The translations under genes were made by a program, and so were the position numbers. The notes under the pieces are model-generated. The model saw only the letters and a list, made by a program, of their open reading frames with translations. It was not told the DNA's origin and did not search any database. A stretch of 5,376 bases of DNA from Chloroflexota bacterium (GTDB lineage Bacteria; Chloroflexota; Dehalococcoidia; SM23-28-2; RBG-16-64-32): NCBI GenBank assembly GCA_005882715.1, contig VBEI01000086.1, positions 1 through 5,376 of the forward strand, in the 5' to 3' direction. Numbering within the stretch: the stretch's first letter is position 1; each line of letters opens with the position of its first letter. Shown here piece by piece: positions 1 through 5,376 of this stretch.

Positions 1-406
1 TAACCAGCCGGCGCACCCGTGACGGGTGCTGGACGGCTAACCTGAAGGCGACACCGCCACCCAGCGAATAGCCGAGCACGTCGACCTGACCGAAGCCGAG
101 CTTCTCGAGCAGCACCGCCATGTCATCACCCATATCCGGCAGGTCGATCTTCCGATCTCGCAGGGGCGTGCGTCCGTGGCCGTGGAGATCCACGCCGATG
201 ACCTGGCGGCTCTCCGCCAGGATGGGCAACCCTGGCTCGAACATCTCGATTGAACCCAACCCACCATGGAGCATTAGCAGAGGCTCGCATGAGCCGTGGA
301 TCTCGTAGTAGTACTGGATGCCGTTGGCCTCGACGCGGCCGCTTTTAGGTGACGATTGGCTGGTTGTCATCGTGTCGTTGCGGATGTCACTTGTTGGCTC
401 GGGCAA
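1..406 (-). CDS. Alpha/beta hydrolase, N-terminal part (runs off left edge)
   Basis: Probable soluble alpha/beta-fold hydrolase (esterase, lactonase or C-C hydrolase type); the substrate cannot be told. The frame is open from the start to the window edge, giving 135 visible residues of a usual 260-300. Counting from the TTG start, the oxyanion-hole motif HGGLGS lies near residues 47-52, the strand-turn motif GVDLHGHGRT near 71-80, and the nucleophile elbow GYSLGG near 112-117 with the likely catalytic Ser114. The acid and histidine of the triad would lie beyond the window. I chose TTG at 406 because a perfect AAGGAGG (413-419) sits 6 nt before it; the in-frame ATG at 370 has no comparable site. 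It is the last visible gene of the leftward ArsR-SRPBCC operon, 46 nt after the PPOX gene, so it is probably co-transcribed. The family call is firm; the start is less certain. Confidence 0.88.
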   Translation of the reverse strand, partial: MPEPTSDIRNDTMTTSQSSPKSGRVEANGIQYYYEIHGSCEPLLMLHGGLGSIEMFEPGLPILAESRQVIGVDLHGHGRTPLRDRKIDLPDMGDDMAVLLEKLGFGQVDVLGYSLGGGVAFRLAVQHPSRVRRLV

Positions 407-412
407 TTTTGG

Positions 413-419
413 CCTCCTT
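413..419 (-). promoter_or_regulatory. Ribosome binding site of the hydrolase gene
   Basis: Read on the minus strand this is AAGGAGG, a full match to the anti-Shine-Dalgarno core, followed after 6 nt by TTG. It decides the start: it favours TTG at 406 over the ATG 12 codons further in. Confidence 0.7.
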
Positions 420-452
420 CTTATGGTTTAGGTGCTGATACCGAGGAACGGG

Positions 453-1025
453 CTACAGGCGCCAGCGCGTCGCGCCGTACGGCTCGGCCGTGGCCTGGCC
501 AAAGACGGTATGGGGCGTGAACTCGTAGACGTACCAGGGCGGGGGCCCTGCGCTCGGCGCGCTGAACTCGTGGTGGAAGGCGCCATCGCGCACGGTCGGC
601 GCCCAGCCGCCCGAAGCGAACACCTCAGCGAGACGACGGAGCTTAGCTTCATCGTTCACTTTCGTCGCCTTACCTTCGAGGACAAGGTCGAGGCCCTTCG
701 CGGCCAGCGTGATCGCGCAGTTCGGATTTTGCGCGAGGTTCCTGGACTTGCGCGTGCCGTCGCCTGAACTGAAGTAGAAGCGATTGTCGTGCCAGACGGC
801 CCCGATTGGTACGACATGCGGCCTGCCGTCCGGGCGCGTGGTGGCCAGCCAATGGGTATGCGGCTCCGGCACGCCGTCCATCTCCGGCGGCGCCTGCTGC
901 CTCCATTCCTCCCGCAGACGCTCGACTGCGCGTTCCCAAGCGATGGGAGGCAACCCGTAGGCGGCTATGTTCTTCTCGGAAACAGGCTTGAGCTCCGTTG
1001 TGGTGTCCTTGCCCGTCACCGTCAC
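453..1025 (-). CDS. PPOX-class (pyridoxamine 5'-phosphate oxidase family) split-barrel protein
   Basis: A 190-residue protein of the FMN/F420-binding split-barrel superfamily, probably a cytosolic oxidoreductase or flavin-binding protein. Visible marks are KPVSEKN near 13-19, the strand pair HTHWLATTRPDGRPHVVPIG (56-75), FYFSSGDGTRKSRNLAQNP (83-101), which is the usual cofactor-phosphate region, FSAPSAGPPPWYVYE (154-168) and the family-typical C-terminus EPYGATRWRL. True PdxH specificity is not implied. The frame stays open upstream for 78 more codons, but that part is a shadow of the preceding gene. The start is GTG at 1025, overlapping the upstream stop as GTGA, or GTG at 1019; a GAGGGGAG stretch just upstream could serve either. 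The overlap suggests translational coupling to the SRPBCC remnant. The family is secure; substrate and cofactor (FMN or F420) are open. Confidence 0.88.
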   Translation of the reverse strand: MTVTGKDTTTELKPVSEKNIAAYGLPPIAWERAVERLREEWRQQAPPEMDGVPEPHTHWLATTRPDGRPHVVPIGAVWHDNRFYFSSGDGTRKSRNLAQNPNCAITLAAKGLDLVLEGKATKVNDEAKLRRLAEVFASGGWAPTVRDGAFHHEFSAPSAGPPPWYVYEFTPHTVFGQATAEPYGATRWRL

Positions 1026-1327
1026 TCGCTCCCCTCTGCTCGGCGGAACGTAACAGTCCCGGCCGTACTCTCGGCGCCCTTTTCCGCCAAACCCAAGTTC
1101 CCCATGAACACGACCCGCTCCGGCTCGACGATCTCCAGGGACATGTCCTCCACCCAATAATCCCGTCCCTCGGGTGAGCGCACGTGGAGACGAGAAGCGC
1201 CACCGCGGCGGAAGTCCACTTCCCAGGAAAGGAGCGCGTAGCCATTCGGCCCGCGCCATCCGGCCGTCTCGCCAGGGGCTTGATGGACCTCGGCGGAAGC
1301 GCGCGGCTCATCGTACACGCATGTCAT
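1022..1327 (-). CDS. Truncated, degenerate SRPBCC/AHSA1-type protein (probable remnant)
   Basis: A 101-residue frame that resembles the other SRPBCC proteins here only in part. YDEPR (5-9) matches their FDAPR. The stretch from GPNGY (26-30) through WEVDFRRGG, RSPEGRDYWVE and EIVEPERVVF is typical AHSA1 sequence. Residues 10-23 do not fit the family, whereas the +1 frame over the same bases reads RALPPRSIKPLARR, closer to the expected helix; two compensating small deletions would explain this. The C-terminal 50 or so residues, including the GW.ESFDKLA helix found in the neighbours, are missing: the frame stops after GTVTF. ATG at 1327 was chosen over ATG at 1345 because TAGGGGG lies just before it. 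It follows the previous stop by 27 nt and overlaps the PPOX gene by 4 nt. It may now serve mainly to pass ribosomes to the PPOX gene (inference). Confidence 0.6.
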   Translation of the reverse strand: MTCVYDEPRASAEVHQAPGETAGWRGPNGYALLSWEVDFRRGGASRLHVRSPEGRDYWVEDMSLEIVEPERVVFMGNLGLAEKGAESTAGTVTFRRAEGSE

Positions 1328-1333
1328 CGAATT

Positions 1334-1340
1334 CCCCCTA
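1334..1340 (-). promoter_or_regulatory. Ribosome binding site of the SRPBCC remnant
   Basis: The minus strand reads TAGGGGG, 6 nt before the ATG at 1327. It lies inside the coding stretch that the upstream ATG at 1345 would use, so it favours the shorter start. Confidence 0.5.
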
Positions 1341-1354
1341 TCCATTCGTCGTCG

Positions 1355-1861
1355 CTAAACCAGGCTTTCCGCCAGCTTGTCGAACGATTCGTTCCAGCCG
1401 ACACCCGCACCTTGCTTGTCGCTGGCCGGCAGGCCCTCATGTCGCAAGGTCATCTTTGTCTTGCCATCGATATCCTCGAACTCAACCGTGACGAGCATCT
1501 CCAGTGGAAAGTCTTCGGTCATTCCGTAGTGCGTCGCGGGGACGACCTTGCCCGTTTCGTCGGCGAAGCAGTCGGTGCAGACGATGCGCTCGTACGGGAC
1601 GATTTCCCGGTAGACTCCCGTGCTCCAGATCGGCTCGCCGTTGTTGAATTCGGGTGATTGCATCGCGAACAGGTATTTGCCGCCCACCCGGAAGTCGATT
1701 TCGGCAGCAGGGGCGGTAAACGTGCGCGGTCCCCACCAGCGCTTCGCCTGCTCAGGGTCCGACCACGCCTTCCATACCAGCTCGCGTGGTGCGTCGAATA
1801 TTCGCTCAATGACGAGCGTTCCCTCCTTGGCGTTCGTAGGGGCGTCAGTCCTCTCGGCCAT
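1355..1861 (-). CDS. SRPBCC domain protein, AHSA1 family (third in tandem)
   Basis: A 168-residue single-domain START/Bet v1-like protein of the activator-of-Hsp90-ATPase-1 (AHSA1) type. These fold as a helix-grip cavity that binds hydrophobic ligands; most bacterial members have no known ligand. Visible marks are IERIFDAPRELVWKAWSDPEQAKRWWGP (18-45), VGGKY (59-63), GVYREIVPYERIVCTD in the middle, and the closing helix GWNESFDKLAESL. Length is normal for the family. The N-terminus MAERTDAP is shared with the first copy, and residues 1-45 match that copy at 32 positions, against 26 for the adjacent second copy. AGAGGAG (1869-1875) lies 7 nt before the ATG. The gene follows the second copy by 29 nt in the same operon. 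The family is certain; the function is not. Confidence 0.93.
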   Translation of the reverse strand: MAERTDAPTNAKEGTLVIERIFDAPRELVWKAWSDPEQAKRWWGPRTFTAPAAEIDFRVGGKYLFAMQSPEFNNGEPIWSTGVYREIVPYERIVCTDCFADETGKVVPATHYGMTEDFPLEMLVTVEFEDIDGKTKMTLRHEGLPASDKQGAGVGWNESFDKLAESLV

Positions 1862-1890
1862 TCTCGTACTCCTCTCTCTTTTGCTCCGAA

Positions 1891-2361
1891 TTAGATGCTG
1901 GCCAGGTATTCCGCGAGCTTGTCGAACGATTCGCTCCAGCCTTCGCGGTGCCCGTCGCGGTCCTCGGCCGACTCGAAGACGCCCTGACTGAACGTCATCT
2001 CTGTCTTGCCGTCACGTTCGTCGAAGGTGATCGTGATCTCCATCTCCCGCCCGGGCGTGCCGTCCTCTTCGTCCCAGGCGAACGTGAACACGAGCCTCTC
2101 CGGCTCATCCACTTCGCGGACCGTACCGCCGTTTGAGTACTCGGCGCCATCGGGACCGCGCATGCGAGAGTGCCAGGCGCCACCCGGCCGTGGGTCGAGC
2201 TCGAAGTCGAGGGCCGTGAACTGCTTGGGCCCAAGCCACTTCAGGACATGATCACGCTCCGTCCAGGCCTTCCACAGAAGATCGCGCGGCGCATTGAAGA
2301 TGCGCTTGATGACAAGCTCCCGCTCGTCCGTTTTGGTTGGGGCGTCAGCTCTTTCGGCCAT
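1891..2361 (-). CDS. SRPBCC domain protein, AHSA1 family (second in tandem)
   Basis: A 156-residue AHSA1-type SRPBCC protein. It shows IKRIFNAPRDLLWKAW (18-33), WLGPKQFT (42-49), DPRPGGAWHSRMRGPDGAEY (56-75), EVDEPERLVFTFAW (83-96), ITITFDERDGKTEMTF, and the closing helix EGWSESFDKLAEYL. It is the most divergent of the three intact copies: it lacks the YERIVCT and HYGM..D.PLE blocks shared by the first and third copies and has the more common EPERLVFTF form, like the remnant. It still begins MAERADAP, so the N-terminal tag is common to all three. A very strong AAAGGAGG (2367-2374) lies 5 nt before the ATG. It starts 17 nt after the stop of the first copy. Probably a ligand-binding protein of the same pathway (inference). 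Confidence 0.93.
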   Translation of the reverse strand: MAERADAPTKTDERELVIKRIFNAPRDLLWKAWTERDHVLKWLGPKQFTALDFELDPRPGGAWHSRMRGPDGAEYSNGGTVREVDEPERLVFTFAWDEEDGTPGREMEITITFDERDGKTEMTFSQGVFESAEDRDGHREGWSESFDKLAEYLASI

Positions 2362-2378
2362 GTTATCCTCCTTTGATC

Positions 2379-2879
2379 TTAGGCTGCTGGCAGGGAGTCG
2401 GCCAGCTTGTCGAACGCCCCATTCCAGCCCGCCTCAGCACCCTCGAGCATGTCGCCAATGCCCTCTTGCCGCAGAACGAGCCTCGTCCTGCCGTCGATCT
2501 CCTCAAACGTGACAGTAACGACCGTCTCCAGCGGGAGGTCTCCGCTCATTCCATAATGGGCCCCGGGGACGACATTTCCTTTCTCGTCCGCGAGGCTCTG
2601 CGTGCAAACGATGCGCTCGTACAGAACTATCTCTCGGTAAACGCCCGTGTTCCAGAAGTCCTGGCCTTGCGGCGTCCGCATGCACCAGAGGTACTTCCCG
2701 CCGACCCGCAGATCGATTTCGCATGCCGGTGACGTGAAGCCTTTCGGCCCCCACCAGCGCATGACCTGCTCGGGGTCCGTCCAGCCTTGCCAGACCAGTT
2801 CGCGAGGGGCGTCGAAGACGCGCTCGACAATGAGCACACGCTCTTCAGCGGTCATGGGAGCATCAGTTCTCTCGGCCAT
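2379..2879 (-). CDS. SRPBCC domain protein, AHSA1 family (first in tandem)
   Basis: A 166-residue AHSA1-type SRPBCC protein. Visible are VERVFDAPRELVWQGW (18-33), DPEQVMRWWGPKGF (35-48), CEIDLRVGGKYLWCM (53-67), GVYREIVLYERIVCT (79-93), HYGMSGDLPLE, VTVTFEEIDGRTRLVLRQEG, and the closing helix AGWNGAFDKLADSL. The frame stays open 70 codons further upstream, but that is an arsR shadow: AAGGAGG (2886-2892) lies 6 nt before the ATG at 2879, and MAERTDAP repeats the start of the other copies. It overlaps the 3' end of arsR by 17 nt, the classic ArsR-AHSA1 pairing, in which the regulator commonly controls its SRPBCC neighbour. Ligand unknown. Confidence 0.94.
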   Translation of the reverse strand: MAERTDAPMTAEERVLIVERVFDAPRELVWQGWTDPEQVMRWWGPKGFTSPACEIDLRVGGKYLWCMRTPQGQDFWNTGVYREIVLYERIVCTQSLADEKGNVVPGAHYGMSGDLPLETVVTVTFEEIDGRTRLVLRQEGIGDMLEGAEAGWNGAFDKLADSLPAA

Positions 2880-3258
2880 TTTTGTCCTCCTTCTTGGTGA
2901 TCTTGCGGCTGTATTTCTTCTCCTTCTGTTGCAGCTCTTGTAGGTAGCTGTCCAGACGGTCGAAGCTCTCTTCCCAGTGGCGGCGATAGCGCTCGATCCA
3001 CTCGTCGGCGTCCTTGAGCGGCCCTGCCTGGAGCCGGCAAGGGCGCCACTGCGCTTCTCGGCCGCGCGCGATGAGTCCGGCGCGCTCAAGCACCTTAAGG
3101 TGCTTGGAGACGGCCGGGAGTGTCATCTCGAACGGCTCGGCGAGCTCGGTGACCGAGGCCTCACCCGAGGCGAGGCGAGCGAGGATCGCGCGGCGGGTGG
3201 GGTCGGCGAGTGCCGCGAAAGTGTTGCTGATTGGGTCGGATGCGGTTGCGGTAACCAT
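2863..3258 (-). CDS. ArsR-family winged-helix transcriptional repressor
   Basis: A 131-residue DNA-binding regulator heading the leftward operon. The N-terminal signature ISNTFAALADPTRRAILARLA (10-30) is followed by the helix-turn-helix ASVTELAEPFEMTLPAVSKHLKVLERAGLI (34-63), with the recognition helix near 46-58, then the wing (ARGREAQWRPCRL). There is only one cysteine (74) and no ELCVCDL-type metal site, so metal sensing is unlikely; regulators of this ArsR-AHSA1 subgroup usually lack it. The tail (110-131) is lysine- and glutamate-rich and its last codons are made of the next gene's Shine-Dalgarno site. There is no Shine-Dalgarno before ATG 3258, and the predicted transcript start is only about 16 nt upstream, so the leader is very short. 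An inverted repeat over the -10 box is the likely operator, implying self-repression. Confidence 0.93.
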   Translation of the reverse strand: MVTATASDPISNTFAALADPTRRAILARLASGEASVTELAEPFEMTLPAVSKHLKVLERAGLIARGREAQWRPCRLQAGPLKDADEWIERYRRHWEESFDRLDSYLQELQQKEKKYSRKITKKEDKNGREN

Positions 3259-3264
3259 TGGGCT

Positions 3265-3286
3265 TATTTAACCAATTGGTAAAATA
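3265..3286. promoter_or_regulatory. Probable ArsR operator: 22-bp inverted repeat
   Basis: The perfect 10-bp palindrome ACCAATTGGT (3271-3280) extends outward to 22 bp with ten of eleven base pairs matching; only 3270/3281 fails. It covers the -10 hexamer and the predicted transcript start of the arsR operon and ends 6 nt before the arsR start codon. Size, symmetry and place fit an ArsR-family dimer site that blocks RNA polymerase. Binding itself is inferred. Confidence 0.7.
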
Positions 3287-3309
3287 CACCCCATCCAGCC
3301 GGCTGTCAA
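3281..3309 (-). promoter_or_regulatory. Sigma-70-type promoter of the arsR-SRPBCC operon
   Basis: On the minus strand, TTGACA (3304-3309) is followed by a 17-nt spacer and TATTTT (3281-3286). The -35 is a perfect consensus, the spacing is ideal and the -10 matches at four or five positions. Transcription should begin near 3274, inside the inverted repeat and about 16 nt before the arsR ATG. Confidence 0.75.
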
Positions 3310-3336
3310 GCGGCTTAAGACAGAAGGGCGCAAATC

Positions 3337-3346
3337 GCAACGTTGC
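3337..3346. repeat. 10-bp perfect palindrome upstream of the DUF2804 gene
   Basis: GCAACGTTGC is a perfect inverted repeat that does not extend further. It ends 2 nt before the TAATCT element and could be a regulator site for the rightward genes. It differs in sequence from the ACCAATTGGT operator. No binding protein can be named. Confidence 0.3.
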
Positions 3347-3348
3347 TG

Positions 3349-3354
3349 TAATCT
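3349..3354 (+). promoter_or_regulatory. Possible -10 element (TAATCT) for a leaderless DUF2804 transcript
   Basis: TAATCT fits the TANNNT pattern and lies 6 nt before the ATG at 3361, so transcription would begin at or next to the A of the start codon. No Shine-Dalgarno is present (CTTGGGCC precedes the ATG), and I see no good -35 at the usual distance. The call rests on position and pattern only. Confidence 0.4.
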
Positions 3355-3360
3355 TGGGCC

Positions 3361-4392
3361 ATGACCGCTACGCCGGTGACTCACGCGGAACCCGAGTTAA
3401 CCGCCCCGGTCATGCTCTGCGGGCCTGATGGGCTTCTCAACCGGCAAGCGATTGGCTGGTCGCGTCATCCGCTGCATACGTGTAACCTTCCGGATTCGCT
3501 CCAGCGCAAGAAGAAGTGGAACTACTGGGCCGTCACGAGCAATGACCTCCTCTTTTCGGCAACGATCGCAGACATCGAGCGACTGCAGCTGGCGGGCGCA
3601 TATATCTTCGACCGGCAAACACAGCGACACATCGAGAAAACCGTACTCCAGTCACCGAACACCATCACGATCCCCGAGACCATAGCGGGCGATATGGTGA
3701 TCGAGCACCCAGATATGCGGGTCGCGCTCACCGACGACGGCTCGGGAACGCGGATCCGCGTCGCGGCCGCGGACTTCGGAGGCATGCGGCTTCAGGCAGA
3801 CATCGCCGTCGAGCGGCCGGAAGGCCACGAGACGCTGAATGTGGTCATCCCCTGGACCGATGCGCAGTTCCAGTACACTTCCAAGCAGAACACCCTCCCG
3901 GCGTCCGGCTACGTGCAGCTCGATGATGAGCGGCTTGATTTCGCCGCGCCCGCGTTTGGTTGTCTCGATTACGGCCGAGGGGTGTGGCCCGAGTACACCG
4001 TCTGGAACTGGGGCTCAGCGTCGGGCGCGCAAGATGGACACACGGTCGGGCTGAATCTGGGAGGGCAGTGGACCGACGGCACGGGCATGACCGAGAACGG
4101 ACTGTGCGTCGACGGCCGCCTCACGAAGATCAGCGAGGACCTCGCCTTCGAGTACGACCGCGCGGCCATGATGGAGCCCTGGCATGTAAGCACTGCCGCG
4201 ACCGATCGCGTCGACCTGCTGTTCGAGCCGGAGTTCGAGCGGGTTTCGGAGAGCGGCCGTCGCGATGGCTTCTTTTCGAGCGCGCACCAGATTTTCGGCT
4301 GTTACTCCGGCCGGATTACTCCGGACGGCGACAGGCCAATCGACGTCCGCGAACTCTTCGGGTGGATCGAAGAGCACGAAGCGCGCTGGTGA
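3361..4392 (+). CDS. DUF2804 domain-containing protein
   Basis: A 343-residue protein matching DUF2804 from end to end; no biochemical role is known to me. Recognisable blocks are GWSRHPLHTCNL (32-43), RKKKWNYWAV (49-58), LDYGRGVWPEYTVWNWGSASG (202-222), and the very conserved VGLNLGGQWTDGTGMTENGLCVDGRL (229-254), then MMEPW, RVDLLFEP, and the C-terminal GWIEEHEARW. There is no signal peptide and no obvious membrane segment, so it is probably cytosolic. The many Trp, Gly and Asp residues and alternating strands suggest a beta-rich fold (inference). ATG 3361 is the first start in the frame and gives the usual family length. The gene is divergent from arsR across 102 bp, and a ligase gene begins 2 nt after its stop, so the two are almost certainly co-transcribed. 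That pairing hints at, but does not prove, a link to DNA repair. Confidence 0.9.
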   Translation: MTATPVTHAEPELTAPVMLCGPDGLLNRQAIGWSRHPLHTCNLPDSLQRKKKWNYWAVTSNDLLFSATIADIERLQLAGAYIFDRQTQRHIEKTVLQSPNTITIPETIAGDMVIEHPDMRVALTDDGSGTRIRVAAADFGGMRLQADIAVERPEGHETLNVVIPWTDAQFQYTSKQNTLPASGYVQLDDERLDFAAPAFGCLDYGRGVWPEYTVWNWGSASGAQDGHTVGLNLGGQWTDGTGMTENGLCVDGRLTKISEDLAFEYDRAAMMEPWHVSTAATDRVDLLFEPEFERVSESGRRDGFFSSAHQIFGCYSGRITPDGDRPIDVRELFGWIEEHEARW

Positions 4393-4394
4393 CC

Positions 4395-5376
<982 letters not shown>

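Noticed and set aside
432..1160. Plus-strand frames (111 and 123 residues) opposite the PPOX gene
   Set aside because: No recognisable domains and no ribosome sites; the opposite strand carries a clear PPOX protein.
1026..1259. 78-codon upstream extension of the PPOX frame
   Set aside because: It overlaps the SRPBCC remnant, shows no family similarity, and the PPOX homology begins only after the GTG starts at 1025/1019.
670..1311. 213-residue minus-strand frame
   Set aside because: It is a shadow of the remnant and PPOX genes. Its only informative part is the short stretch resembling the frameshifted SRPBCC helix, which I used as evidence for decay.
2863..3000. Similarity of the ArsR tail (HWEESFDRLDSYL) to the SRPBCC closing helix (GWNESFDKLAESL)
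   Set aside because: Both are short amphipathic helices typical of their own families. The match is too short to claim gene fusion or recombination without an alignment search.
2880..3089. 70-codon upstream extension of the first SRPBCC frame
   Set aside because: It lies inside arsR in another frame, is Arg/Ser-rich without family similarity, and a strong Shine-Dalgarno marks the internal ATG at 2879.
3297..3304. AGCCGGCT palindrome in the arsR promoter spacer
   Set aside because: An 8-bp palindrome of G and C is likely by chance here, and the 22-bp repeat over the -10 is a far better operator.

Overview
The window comes from a GC-rich bacterial chromosome. The gene families (a LigC-type ATP-dependent DNA ligase, DUF2804, a PPOX-class flavin/F420 split-barrel protein, and several AHSA1-type SRPBCC proteins behind an ArsR regulator) suggest a soil-type Actinomycetota or Chloroflexota. 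This assignment rests on family distribution only. I see no RNA genes, insertion sequences, CRISPR arrays or phage genes, and no gene-free stretch longer than about 100 bases.

Left and centre (1-3258, all minus strand): one compact operon read leftward. Its order is an ArsR-family repressor, three intact SRPBCC/AHSA1 proteins in tandem, a short degenerate fourth SRPBCC copy, a PPOX-family split-barrel protein, and an alpha/beta hydrolase that runs off the left edge. Gaps are 46 nt or less, and two junctions overlap (17 nt and 4 nt). Most genes have a strong AAGGAGG-type ribosome binding site. A textbook promoter (TTGACA, 17-nt spacer, TATTTT) lies just upstream of arsR. A 22-bp near-perfect inverted repeat centred on ACCAATTGGT covers the -10 box and the likely start of transcription, which suggests self-repression.

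Right (3361-5376, plus strand): a divergent pair consisting of a DUF2804 protein and, 2 nt after its stop, a LigC-like ATP-dependent DNA ligase that is cut by the right edge about 30 residues short of the usual length. Neither gene has a recognisable Shine-Dalgarno site. The DUF2804 gene has a TAATCT element placed as expected for a leaderless transcript. The two operons diverge from a 102-bp intergenic region.

Working model (inference): the ArsR protein has no visible metal-binding cysteine pair and probably senses a small molecule or another non-metal signal. It would control a set of ligand-binding (SRPBCC), redox (PPOX) and hydrolytic (alpha/beta hydrolase) proteins, plausibly for handling a hydrophobic small molecule. 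The right-hand pair belongs to DNA repair, with DUF2804 as an uncharacterised partner. I found no clearly new defence or mobile system. The most unusual items are the tandem SRPBCC array with its decaying fourth copy, and the DUF2804-ligase pairing.
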